Origin: a candidate division KSB1 bacterium
Lineage (GTDB): Bacteria > Zhuqueibacterota > Zhuqueibacteria > Zhuqueibacterales > Zhuqueibacteraceae
Length of the DNA: 64,000 nt
Direction: 5' to 3'
Assembly: GCA_034506175.1 (NCBI GenBank)
Contig: JAPDQB010000007.1
Span: 62,001 to 126,000, forward strand
Shown here: positions 44,253-53,124 of the stretch, piece after piece
Layout of the letters: each line of letters starts with the position of its first letter
How positions within the stretch are numbered: position 1 is the first letter of the stretch
Notes under the pieces: model-generated
Databases searched by the model: none
Told to the model about the DNA's origin: nothing
The model's input: only the letters and a program-made list of their open reading frames with translations
Program-made: the position numbers and the translations under genes

Positions 44253-46120
44253 GGAAACGGATCAACATGCGAGAATATAAACAGTTTTTATCGGACCACG
44301 GATTGAAGAATCCCGCTGATGAAACGCTTGGCCTGTGGGATTCTTCAATCGGCGGGAATTGTTGGCTTGGGCGTTTGCCAGGCTTTGCTGCCGTGTGTTT
44401 GATCTTCACTGCGTTCTTCACTTCCAACGTGTTGGCACAGGTACAGCAAGACACCTCCGCGGCGAAAACGCAACCGGCGATGCAAGATACCGCCAAAGCG
44501 CAAAAACTGGAAGATTTTATCATCCGCCACAATCGCTGGGAAGAGATCAAGCCGCCGCCCTACGAGCTGAATGTGCGAGGCCGGCCGATCGATCCCTACA
44601 ATCAGAACAAGCTCAAAGGCGATTATCCGATCATCGGGCAAAACACCTTTCTGGTGCTGACCGCAACGGTCGATAACATCGTCGAAGCCGCGCGCCTGCC
44701 CACGCCCAGCGGGGTGAGCGCCGACGAGCCGCGCAGCCTGGATTTCTTCGAGGAAGGCGAGCGCCTGGCCGTCATCGGCTTGGCCAAGTTGAGCCTGGAG
44801 TTTTACCACGGCGACGTGGCGTTCCGGCCGCGCGATTGGGAGTTTAAAGTGGCCGGCGCGTTCAATTTGAATTTCGTCGATCTGCGCGAGAACAACGCCG
44901 TCAACATCAACCCGCTGAAAGGCACCAACCGCACGGACAGCCATTTCGGTTTGCAGGAGCTGTCGGTGGAGAAGCATCTTTTCAATGTCAGCGACCGCTT
45001 TGATTTCATCTCCCTCAAAGCCGGCATTCAAAAGTTCAACAGCGATTTTCGCGGTTTCATTTTCAACGATTTCAATTTGGGCGCCCGGCTTTTCGGCAGC
45101 TTCAATGCCAATCGCTTTCAGTATAATCTCGCTTTTTTCGACATGCTCGAAAAGGACACCAACAGCGAGCTGAATATCTTCGCGCCCTTCCGTTACAAAA
45201 AGCGCGGCAAGGAGAAGTTCGGATTTTTCAGGTACGATGAACGCAATCAACAGGTGGGCATTTTCAATTTGTACAAACAGGATCTGTTTACGCTGGGCTA
45301 CACCGGCCAGTTGAGCTTTCATTATTTGCACGACAAGGCCAGCTCGCATTTTGACGAGAACGGCTTTCCGGTGCGTCCGGCGGTGATCGGCAACGTCAAG
45401 CCGCACGACATCAAGGCCTATTATCTCGGCTGGACCGGCGACGGCCATTTGGGCCGCTTGAATATCAATCACGCGTTCTATCAGGTTTTGGGCAAGGACG
45501 ATTTCAATTCCGTGGCGGGCCGGCCGTTGAAAAAGATCAACGCGCAAATGGCGGCGCTGGAGCTTTCCATCGATGAGGATTGGAAGCGCTATCGCCTCTC
45601 GGCGTTTTATTCCTCCGGCGATTCCGATCCGGGCGACGACACCGGCAAGGGCTTCGACACGATTTTGGATTTTCCATTTTTTGCCGGCGGGCCGTTCAGT
45701 TTTTGGAATACGCAGGGCATCAAATTGCAGGGCGTGAATTTGGTGAATCGCTTCAGCCTGGTGCCGGATTTGCGCAGCAGCAAGCCCGAAGGCCAGCCCA
45801 ATTTCGTGAATCCGGGCATCATTATTTTGAACGCGGCGCTCGACGCGGAAATCACGCCCAAGCTGAAAACGATTTTTAATTTCAATTATCTGCGTTTCGT
45901 GAACACCGAATCGCTGACGCCGTTTTTAAATCAACCGGCGATTCACAAACAGATCGGGTTGGATTACGGCTTCGGCATCATTTACCGGCCGTTCTTGAAC
46001 AACAACGCGATTTTCACGCTGTCGACAACGGCGTTTACGCCGCTCAACGGCTTTGCGGACATTTTCGAATCGCGGCAGCAGTTGTTCTCGGTGTTCACGT
46101 CGCTGATTTTTACGTATTGA
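44249..46120 (+). CDS. Outer-membrane beta-barrel protein, possible porin of the cytochrome conduit
   Basis: A 623-aa protein whose start overlaps the GlcG-type stop codon (ATGA). An atypically long N-terminus (about 40 polar residues) precedes a signal segment FAAVCLIFTAFFTSNVLAQ; the later ATG at 44270 is possible. The mature chain consists of alternating amphipathic strands with aromatic girdle residues and ends LIFTY, as for barrels. No family is recognised with certainty. Being immediately upstream of a secreted decaheme cytochrome, it may play the porin role of porin-cytochrome (MtrB/OmbB-like) conduits, but no MtrB hallmark is visible. Confidence refers to the barrel call. Confidence 0.72.
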   Translation: MRKRINMREYKQFLSDHGLKNPADETLGLWDSSIGGNCWLGRLPGFAAVCLIFTAFFTSNVLAQVQQDTSAAKTQPAMQDTAKAQKLEDFIIRHNRWEEIKPPPYELNVRGRPIDPYNQNKLKGDYPIIGQNTFLVLTATVDNIVEAARLPTPSGVSADEPRSLDFFEEGERLAVIGLAKLSLEFYHGDVAFRPRDWEFKVAGAFNLNFVDLRENNAVNINPLKGTNRTDSHFGLQELSVEKHLFNVSDRFDFISLKAGIQKFNSDFRGFIFNDFNLGARLFGSFNANRFQYNLAFFDMLEKDTNSELNIFAPFRYKKRGKEKFGFFRYDERNQQVGIFNLYKQDLFTLGYTGQLSFHYLHDKASSHFDENGFPVRPAVIGNVKPHDIKAYYLGWTGDGHLGRLNINHAFYQVLGKDDFNSVAGRPLKKINAQMAALELSIDEDWKRYRLSAFYSSGDSDPGDDTGKGFDTILDFPFFAGGPFSFWNTQGIKLQGVNLVNRFSLVPDLRSSKPEGQPNFVNPGIIILNAALDAEITPKLKTIFNFNYLRFVNTESLTPFLNQPAIHKQIGLDYGFGIIYRPFLNNNAIFTLSTTAFTPLNGFADIFESRQQLFSVFTSLIFTY

Positions 46121-46191
46121 AAACTGAATTGTATTCAGAGCTTTTCTTTGACAGGATTTTAAGAAAAGTAATTCAGTGAGGAGGATTCATC

Positions 46192-46494
46192 ATGATGCAG
46201 TATGGAGAGTTGCGAAAAGCCGGCATCAACGCCGAAAAGAAAAAACCCAACATCGTTTATTATGAAGGAGAAAACTTTGGAGAATTCGAGGCCGACATCT
46301 TGGTTGAAAATGCGATTATTTTGGAACTCAAATCGGTTCGACAATTGGCCAAGGCTCACGAAGTGCAGCTCATCAATTATCTTGTTGCCACCGGCAAGGA
46401 CGTCGGATTACTTTTGAATTTTGGGGAAGAAAAAGTTGACGTAAAGAGAAAAGTAAGGGAACTAAACCAATATTCTAGACAAACGGAAGCCTGA
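46192..46494 (+). CDS. GxxExxY-family protein, N-terminally short
   Basis: A 100-aa protein with the later part of the GxxExxY family (PD-(D/E)XK-like fold): FEADILVENAIILELKSVRQL, AHEVQLINYLVATGK and GLLLNFGEEKV. The eponymous N-terminal G-x2-E-x2-Y segment of usual 120-130-aa members is missing. A GAGGAGG ribosome-binding site precedes the ATG, so it may still be translated. GxxExxY genes are found near intergenic repeats and are suspected mobile. The gene interrupts the redox cluster and is flanked by ACAGGATT-type repeats on both sides. Confidence 0.8.
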   Translation: MMQYGELRKAGINAEKKKPNIVYYEGENFGEFEADILVENAIILELKSVRQLAKAHEVQLINYLVATGKDVGLLLNFGEEKVDVKRKVRELNQYSRQTEA

Positions 46495-46516
46495 AGCTTT
46501 TGGGGCGCAATAACAG

Positions 46517-46615
46517 CTTTTTTTCGACAGGATTAACAAGATCAACAGGATTTTTAAAAAATTAACTTTAGTTTAAGTTTTTATCCTGATAATCCTGTTA
46601 TCCCGTCAAAAATAC
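46517..46615. repeat. ACAGGATTAACA-type repeat region after the GxxExxY gene
   Basis: GACAGGATTAACAAGATCAACAGGATT (46519 onward) is followed after about 35 nt by the inverted form (ATCCTGATAATCCTGTTATCC, to about 46605). A single GACAGGATT also occurs at 46150-46158, before the gene. The arrangement resembles the AACAGGAT repeats that border GxxExxY genes in other genomes. Confidence 0.7.
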
Positions 46616-46686
46616 TTTCAGGAGTTCTCATTAACTTTGTCTTTTCTGGCCATCTCAACAAGCAGTTCTTGATCGGAGAAAGTACT

Positions 46687-49600
46687 ATGAAACGAAATAA
46701 TGGAGTCTGGCTCGTTCTGGTGATCTTGGTTTTTGTTTTGGGCCGATTTCAAGCCGCCCTGGCGCAAGAGCAGGAATCGAAGCTGATCCGGCAAACGCAG
46801 GAAGAAGCCGATCGCAAAAGCAAGGGCTGCCTCACCTGCCATGCGAAAATCGAAAATCCCAACATGCACAAATCCACGGCGATCAAGCTGGGCTGCACGG
46901 ATTGCCACGGCGGCAACGCCGAGGCGACAACGGTGAAAGCCGGCCACGTGAAGCCGCGCTTTGAGGATAAATGGAAAACTTCAGCCAATCCCGTCAACTC
47001 GTATACGCTGTTGAACAAGGAAACCCCGGCGTTTGTGAAGTTCGTCAATCCCGGGGATTTGCGCGCGGCGGATGAAACCTGCGGGCCGTGCCATGCGAAA
47101 CAAGTGTTGCAAGTGAAAAAGAGCATGATGACGACTTCGGCGCTGCTATGGGGCGGCGCGGCGTATAACAACGGCATCATTTCCACCAAAAATTATATTT
47201 TGGGCGAGAGCTACAGCCGTGATGGCTTTCCGCAGCAGATCAACACCGTGCCGGCGCCGACCGCTGATGAGATGAAATACAAGGGAATTTTGCCGGCGCT
47301 CTTTCCGCTGCCGCGTTGGGAAATCACGCAGCCGGGCGATTATTACCGCAGCTTCGAGCGCGGCGGCAAAGTGTTTCGCGGCAATCCCTCGGAGATCGGC
47401 ATTCCCAATCCGCTCGAGGAGCCGGGCAAGCCGGACAACAAGCTCAGCGACCGCGGCAAGGGCACACAATTGCTCATCAGCTCGCCGGTGCTCAATATTC
47501 ACAAAACGCGGTTGAACGATCCGCATCTTTCGTTCATGGGCACCAACGATCATCCCGGGGATTATCGTTCGAGCGGTTGCTCGGCATGTCACGTGGTGTA
47601 TGCCAACGACCGCTCGTTCGTGCATTCCGGGCCGTATGCGAAATTCGGCAATCGCGGCCAAAGCCGGACGGCGGATACGACGATCTCGAAAACGGAATCC
47701 GGGCATCCGCTGAAGCATGTCTTCACGACCTCGATTCCGTCGAGCCAGTGCATGGTGTGTCACATGCACCAACCGAATGCGTTCCTGAACACGTATTTCG
47801 GTTATCAAATGTGGGATTATGAAACCGACGGCGAGGGCATGTATCCGGCAAAGCAAAAGTATCCCTCCAACGCCGAGGCGTTCAAGCTGTTGGCCTCGAA
47901 TCCGGAAGAGGCGGTGCTGCGCGGCAATTGGGGCGATTATGAATTTCTCGCCAAAGTTAGCGAGGCGAATCCCAAGCGGAAGAACAGCCAGTTCTCCGAT
48001 TATCACGGCCACGGCTGGGTTTTTCGCGCGGTGTTCAACAAAGATCGCAAGGGCAATTTGCTGGATAAAGACGGCAAAATCGTTCCGCCGGAATCCGAGC
48101 ATAAATTTCACGGCGTGGTGCCGCTCGAAGATCCGGAGAAAGGTTTTTGCAATGAGGAATGCCGGCAGGCGCAAAAGGCGGTGCATCTGAAGGACATTCA
48201 CGCGGAAAAAGGCATGCACTGCGTCGATTGTCATTTTTCGCGGGACAATCACGGCACCGGCCAGCTCGTCGGCGAGTTTCACAATGCGATTGAAATTCAA
48301 TGCGTCGATTGCCACGGCACCATCACCGAGCGTGCGAGCTTGCGGACTTCCGGCCTCGCCGCGCCACCGGGCGGCACCAATCTCGCGGAGCTGAACACGC
48401 CGTTCGGCGACCGGCGTTTTCTGAGACGCGCCAATCGCATTTTCCAGCGCTCGATGCTTTTTGATACGCTGCGCTGGGAAATTCCGCAAGTGATGGACAT
48501 CATCGATCCCACTTCGCCGCGCTACAATGCCAGGGCGCGCCTGGCCAAACTGATGGGCAAGAACGGCGAGATGACGCCGGCCTCGAACCCGGCGCAGTTG
48601 GCGCATGCGAATGAAAAAATGGAATGCTACACCTGCCACACCTCGTGGATCACGAACTGCTTCGGCTGCCATTTGCCGCAGCAGGCGAATTGGAAGAAGG
48701 ACATGAACCATTACGAAGGCGAGACCTCGCGGAACTGGACGACGTACAACCCGCAGGTGTTGCGCGACGAGGGTTTCATGTTGTGTATCAACGCGACGAC
48801 GAAGGGCAATAAAGTGGCGCCGGCGCGTTCGTCGAGCGCGTTGGTTTTAAGCTCGAAAAATGCCAACCGCGAGCAAATTTATTTGCAGCAGCCACCGATT
48901 TCAGCGCCGGGTTACAGCAGCCAGGCGTTCAATCCGCATTTTCCGCACACCGTACGCACGAAGGAAACCCGCGTCTGCACCGATTGCCATCTTTCTTCCA
49001 AAAACGACAACAACGCCTGGATGGCGCAGGTGCTGTTGCACGGCACCAATCTCGTCAATTTCATTGGCAAATACGCCTACGTCGGCATGGGCAAGCACGG
49101 TTTCGAGGCGGTGCAGGTAACGGTCGATGAAGAGCCGCAGGCGGTGATCGGCAGTTACTTGCACAAGCTGGCGTATCCGGATTATTACAAAAAGCACGAG
49201 CGGGCCGGCAAAAAACTGCAAACCGCTTATCATCACGGCGGCACGAATATTTTGAGCGTGCAGTTGCGCGGCGAGTATCTGTACACGGCGAACGGTGAAG
49301 ATGGTTTTCGCGTTTACGATGTGGCAAATGTTGATAACAAAGGCTTCTCCGAGCGGATGGTTTCAGCACCGGTTTCACCGTTCGGACAGGACACGCAGGT
49401 GAAAACGAAATTCGCCACCGCGGTCGCGCTGCCGACCAACATGCCGGTCGACACCCGGCGTGTGTATCGCCCGGAGAATCAGGAGCAGTGGCCGATTCAT
49501 CCGTCGTACAGCTACGCTTACATCACGGACAAATACGAAGGCTTGATTATCGTTGACGTGATGACCCTGGTGGACGGCGATCCGCGCAACAACTTTTTGA

Positions 49601-50418
49601 AGCGCGCGGTGACGTTCAATCCCAGCGGCGTGTTGAACGGCGCGGTGAATTTGACCGTGGCCGGCAATTACGCTTACATTCTTTGCGATGTCGGGCTGGT
49701 GGTCGTCAGCATCGCCAATCCGCTGCAACCCCGGGTTGTTGGTGGCATTAAATCGCCGGAGCTTAAAAAACCCAGGGCCATCGCCGTGCAGTTTCGTTAT
49801 GCTTTCATTTGCGATGAAGAAGGCGTGAAGGTGGTCGAGATCACCACGCCGGAAAAGCCGCGATTGGTGCCGAACAACCTCGTGAAACTGGCCGAGTCGC
49901 ATGATATTTACGTGGCGCGCACGTATGCCTACGTCGCGGCCGGCAAGCAAGGCCTGGCGATTATCGACGTGGAAAATCCCGAAGCAATGAAGCTCGATCA
50001 AATGTTCACGGCGGACGGCGTGATGAACGATGTGCGCGGCGTCAAAGTCGCGGCGACCAATGCGAGTATCTTCGCGTACGTCGCCGACGGCAAGAACGGC
50101 TTGCGGGTGCTGCAACTGACTTCGCCGGGCGATACGCCGACGTATCTCGGCTTCAGCCCGCGGCCGAATCCGAAACTGATTGCCACGCACAAAGGCCACG
50201 GCGAGGCGATTGCGGTGTCGAAAGGCTTGGATCGCGACCGCGCGGTTGACGAGAGCGGCAATCAGGTGAGCATCTTTGGCCGCCTCGGCTCGCGTCCGTT
50301 CACCCTCGAAGAGCAGCGCCGGTTGTATTGGAAAAATGGCAAGATTTGGACGGTGAGCGACGACGGCAAGGTTAACATGGAACAAGGCGGAAATGGGAGG
50401 GCGATTGGGAGTAAGTAA
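46687..50418 (+). CDS. Secreted decaheme cytochrome c fused to an LVIVD beta-propeller
   Basis: A 1243-aa protein. The signal peptide ends at about residue 26 (AALAQ). Ten CxxCH heme motifs are seen between residues 48 and about 775: CLTCH, CTDCH, CGPCH, CSACH, CMVCH, CVDCH twice, CYTCH, CFGCH and CTDCH. The remaining 450 residues hold LVIVD-type propeller strands (YAYITDKYEGLIIVDV, YAYVAAGKQGLAIIDVENPE, FAYVADGKNGLRVL). LVIVD repeats occur in bacterial surface proteins. ATG at 46687 has GGAG 8 nt before it. It is probably an exported electron carrier, possibly on the cell surface. The stop is followed by a GACCGGTCAC element and the next cytochrome. Confidence 0.9.
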   Translation: MKRNNGVWLVLVILVFVLGRFQAALAQEQESKLIRQTQEEADRKSKGCLTCHAKIENPNMHKSTAIKLGCTDCHGGNAEATTVKAGHVKPRFEDKWKTSANPVNSYTLLNKETPAFVKFVNPGDLRAADETCGPCHAKQVLQVKKSMMTTSALLWGGAAYNNGIISTKNYILGESYSRDGFPQQINTVPAPTADEMKYKGILPALFPLPRWEITQPGDYYRSFERGGKVFRGNPSEIGIPNPLEEPGKPDNKLSDRGKGTQLLISSPVLNIHKTRLNDPHLSFMGTNDHPGDYRSSGCSACHVVYANDRSFVHSGPYAKFGNRGQSRTADTTISKTESGHPLKHVFTTSIPSSQCMVCHMHQPNAFLNTYFGYQMWDYETDGEGMYPAKQKYPSNAEAFKLLASNPEEAVLRGNWGDYEFLAKVSEANPKRKNSQFSDYHGHGWVFRAVFNKDRKGNLLDKDGKIVPPESEHKFHGVVPLEDPEKGFCNEECRQAQKAVHLKDIHAEKGMHCVDCHFSRDNHGTGQLVGEFHNAIEIQCVDCHGTITERASLRTSGLAAPPGGTNLAELNTPFGDRRFLRRANRIFQRSMLFDTLRWEIPQVMDIIDPTSPRYNARARLAKLMGKNGEMTPASNPAQLAHANEKMECYTCHTSWITNCFGCHLPQQANWKKDMNHYEGETSRNWTTYNPQVLRDEGFMLCINATTKGNKVAPARSSSALVLSSKNANREQIYLQQPPISAPGYSSQAFNPHFPHTVRTKETRVCTDCHLSSKNDNNAWMAQVLLHGTNLVNFIGKYAYVGMGKHGFEAVQVTVDEEPQAVIGSYLHKLAYPDYYKKHERAGKKLQTAYHHGGTNILSVQLRGEYLYTANGEDGFRVYDVANVDNKGFSERMVSAPVSPFGQDTQVKTKFATAVALPTNMPVDTRRVYRPENQEQWPIHPSYSYAYITDKYEGLIIVDVMTLVDGDPRNNFLKRAVTFNPSGVLNGAVNLTVAGNYAYILCDVGLVVVSIANPLQPRVVGGIKSPELKKPRAIAVQFRYAFICDEEGVKVVEITTPEKPRLVPNNLVKLAESHDIYVARTYAYVAAGKQGLAIIDVENPEAMKLDQMFTADGVMNDVRGVKVAATNASIFAYVADGKNGLRVLQLTSPGDTPTYLGFSPRPNPKLIATHKGHGEAIAVSKGLDRDRAVDESGNQVSIFGRLGSRPFTLEEQRRLYWKNGKIWTVSDDGKVNMEQGGNGRAIGSK

Positions 50419-50446
50419 ATCAAGCCAAACTTCTGAGCAGGTGGCA

Positions 50447-50460
50447 TTGACCGGTCACTG
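50447..50460. repeat. GACCGGTCAC-type element, single arm
   Basis: TTGACCGGTCACTG matches the left arm of the compact elements, but no second arm is visible within 60 nt. It sits between the two cytochrome genes. Confidence 0.6.
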
Positions 50461-50495
50461 AAACTCCTCGACAAATAACTTGATGGATATCGACG

Positions 50496-51446
50496 ATGAG
50501 CAAACACGCATTTCTCAAAATCTTTGGCTCGGTGATAACGTTGACGTTTTTGCCTGCCAAGAATCTGGCGCAACAATACCAAACCCTCGGCCCGGCGAGC
50601 TGCGGCCTCGGCCAAACCAACTGCCACACGCGGGAAAACGGCTGGTGGACCACCGATGCCCATCACAACAGTCTGGATCGCTTTTATGAACCGGACGAAG
50701 AGTGTTTGCAAATTGCCAAGCTCTACGGCATCACACCGGCAGACATGCTCAAGGGCAACAAAGGCTGTATGCGTTGTCATGGCACGGTGATCTCGGAAAA
50801 AGCCGCGAGAGAATCTGAGTTCGGCGTGAGCTGTGAAAGCTGTCATGGCCCTGGCAGCGGTTACAAGGACCCGCATTCGGAGAAACCCGGCGGTTACGAA
50901 AAAGCGCTGAAATTGGGTTTGGTGGAGCTGAAAAATTTGGACAAGCGCGCCGTGGCGTGCGTTTACTGTCATTATATTACCGAGCCTAAATTGATTTCTG
51001 CAGGCCATTCCACCGGCGAAAAATTCAATTACGTCACCAAGATGAAGACGATTGCCAATCCCAATCACTGGAAACATCCGCTTGAGCCGGCGGAGCAATT
51101 GCGACCGGCGTTCGCCAAAGCGTTGAAAGCGCGAGGGCCGGCGCCAGTGGCGACAGCGCCGCCGGCGCCCAAACCCTCGCCAACGGCTCCAACTCCGCCA
51201 CCTTTAACAGCGACCATAACTGAGGCTCCGTCACCCTCACCGACACCGCGACCACGGCCGGCGCCGCGGCCACCAACGCCGCGGCCGGTCCTACCCGCGA
51301 CGCCGCCGGCGGAAGACGTCCAGCCGCTCACGCTCGATCCGTTTCCAACCGTGAGCGACAGCACGTCGCTGCAGGAACTCATTTTAATTTTGAAAAAGCG
51401 ATTGGAGTATTTATATCAGAAGACCGGAGGAATTGATCAACCATGA
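50496..51446 (+). CDS. Cytochrome c554-like multiheme protein with Pro-rich C-terminus
   Basis: A 316-aa secreted protein. The signal peptide is about residues 1-25 (LPAKNLAQ). Three CxxCH motifs are present: CMRCH, CESCH and CVYCH. The N-terminal CGLGQTNCH could be a fourth heme site with unusual C-x6-C-H spacing, resembling the cytochrome c554/c' family where the first site is canonical. The WWxxDAHHNSLDRF region fits this family. After residue 205 comes a Pro/Ala/Thr-rich linker of about 70 residues and a short helix, perhaps for spanning or docking. The stop overlaps the next start by 4 nt (51443-51446). Confidence 0.85.
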   Translation: MSKHAFLKIFGSVITLTFLPAKNLAQQYQTLGPASCGLGQTNCHTRENGWWTTDAHHNSLDRFYEPDEECLQIAKLYGITPADMLKGNKGCMRCHGTVISEKAARESEFGVSCESCHGPGSGYKDPHSEKPGGYEKALKLGLVELKNLDKRAVACVYCHYITEPKLISAGHSTGEKFNYVTKMKTIANPNHWKHPLEPAEQLRPAFAKALKARGPAPVATAPPAPKPSPTAPTPPPLTATITEAPSPSPTPRPRPAPRPPTPRPVLPATPPAEDVQPLTLDPFPTVSDSTSLQELILILKKRLEYLYQKTGGIDQP

Positions 51447-53122
51447 CTCAGCAAGAGAACATCGCTCTCGAACCGACCGAAGCCAGGCGCCTGGCGCAAT
51501 ACCGCGATCGCTGGAATTCCTTTGGCGTCAACACCGGCATCACAAAGCTTTCCGACAAGCTCTCGCTCGCCGACCTGCGCCAATATGATCTGTTTCAGGA
51601 TTACGACGACGAGTTTCTGGAAAAAATCAGCCCCGATATCGCGATTGCAAGTTGGAAGAAGGGGGCGATCTTATTTGAAGAAGGCGCCTACCTTGATCTG
51701 GCCTTTTTTGTCTTGCGGGGTGCCGTGGAAATTTACGTGGGCCGCTTCCAAGATCAGGCCGAGCTGAGCCGGCCGATTTTCGACATGTCGCGGACGATGA
51801 TGCTCAAACCCTCGGAAACGTTGGCGATGAAACCCAGGCCGGCGTCGCCGGAAACAACAGCCAGCCGAGAAACGATATTGCAAACGCAGATAAAAAAACA
51901 ACGCCCGACTCGGGATTCCAGCGTGCTTTTTTTATCCACGCTCGATTTTGATCTGCCAGCCGGCGGCGGCAAGATGCTGGGGCCGGGCGAAGTGGTGGGA
52001 GAAATCGGCGCGATGAGCGGCTGGCCGCAAGCGGTGACCGCGCGCGCCGCCACCGACTGCGAGTTGCTGCAAATCCGCGTGCCGGCGCTGCGGAAGATGA
52101 AGGACGAGTCGAAAGCCTTCCAGGCCCGGCTCGACAAAGTTTACCGCGAACGGTCGCTGGCGGCGCATCTCAAAACCACGCCGCTGCTGCAAAAGTGCGA
52201 CGAGGCTTTTGTAGATGCCCTCACCCGGCGCGTCGAGCTGGCCTCATTCAAACGCAATCAAGTGATTACCAAAGAGGGCGAACCCGCCGAGGCGTTCTAC
52301 CTGGTGCGTTCCGGTTTTGTCAAGCTCTCGCAGCAATTCGGCGAGGATCAAATCGTGGTATCGTATCTCTCGAAGGGCATGACCCTGGGTGAAATCGAGC
52401 TGTTGCTCGACGGCGTGCAAACGTGGAAATTCACCGCGACCTCGGTCGAATACAGCGATCTCGTGAAAATTTCCCGCGCTGATTTTCGCGAGCTGGTGAA
52501 AAACAATCCGGGTGCGGAAAAGCTGCTGTGGGAAACCGCCGTGGCGCGCATCAAGGAAACCGGCGCCAGTAAAAAGAACATCGGCCAGTCGGAGTTCGTG
52601 CAAGCCGCGCTCGAAACCGGCCTGGTGCAGGGCAACAGCATTTTGGTGATCGATCTGAGTGTTTGCACACGCTGCGATGATTGCGTGCGGGCCTGCGCCG
52701 ACACCCACGGCGGCCGGCCGCGTTTTGTGCGCGAAGGCGACCGCTATGAAAATTTTCTCATCACCAAAGCTTGTTATCATTGCCGCGACCCGATTTGCCT
52801 GGTCGGCTGTCCGACCGGCGCCATTCGCCGCGCCAATATCGGCGCGGTGGTGGAGATCGACGATAATCTTTGCATCGGCTGCAAAGCCTGCGCGACAAAT
52901 TGTCCTTACGACGCCATCGTGATGCACGACACCGGCGCCGTGTGGCCCGACGACGTGCTGCCCGAATATCTGCGCGGCAAGCCACGGTTGTTGGCGAGCA
53001 AATGCGACTTGTGCTCCCAAACCAATCACGGCCCGGCTTGTGTCGGCAATTGTCCGCACGGCTGCGCCTTTCGCTTCGGCAGTCTGGATGAATTTCGCCA
53101 ACTTTTGGAAGGAAGGGCGTGA
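51443..53122 (+). CDS. Two cNMP-binding domains fused to a four-cluster ferredoxin domain
   Basis: A 559-aa cytoplasmic protein. The first cNMP-binding domain (about residues 30-220) is split by a 60-residue insert. The second (about 235-365) has VSYLSKGMTLGEIELL. A DmsB/HybA-like ferredoxin region follows (about 400-555) with four cysteine quartets: C-x2-C-x2-C-x3-C (CTRCDDCVRAC), C-x2-C-x4-C-x3-C, C-x2-C-x2-C-x3-C (CIGCKACATNC) and C-x2-C-x8-C-x3-C. Four [4Fe-4S] clusters are therefore likely. The canonical cAMP-binding arginine of the phosphate cassette is not obvious, so ligand identity is open. It is coupled to the c554-like gene by ATGA and to the cytochrome b gene. Confidence 0.92.
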   Translation: MTQQENIALEPTEARRLAQYRDRWNSFGVNTGITKLSDKLSLADLRQYDLFQDYDDEFLEKISPDIAIASWKKGAILFEEGAYLDLAFFVLRGAVEIYVGRFQDQAELSRPIFDMSRTMMLKPSETLAMKPRPASPETTASRETILQTQIKKQRPTRDSSVLFLSTLDFDLPAGGGKMLGPGEVVGEIGAMSGWPQAVTARAATDCELLQIRVPALRKMKDESKAFQARLDKVYRERSLAAHLKTTPLLQKCDEAFVDALTRRVELASFKRNQVITKEGEPAEAFYLVRSGFVKLSQQFGEDQIVVSYLSKGMTLGEIELLLDGVQTWKFTATSVEYSDLVKISRADFRELVKNNPGAEKLLWETAVARIKETGASKKNIGQSEFVQAALETGLVQGNSILVIDLSVCTRCDDCVRACADTHGGRPRFVREGDRYENFLITKACYHCRDPICLVGCPTGAIRRANIGAVVEIDDNLCIGCKACATNCPYDAIVMHDTGAVWPDDVLPEYLRGKPRLLASKCDLCSQTNHGPACVGNCPHGCAFRFGSLDEFRQLLEGRA

Positions 53123-53124
53123 AC

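Noticed and set aside
47146-48711. Minus-strand frame of 521 codons opposite the decaheme gene
   Set aside because: The CxxCH-rich protein on the other strand is certain; this frame lacks any domain pattern.
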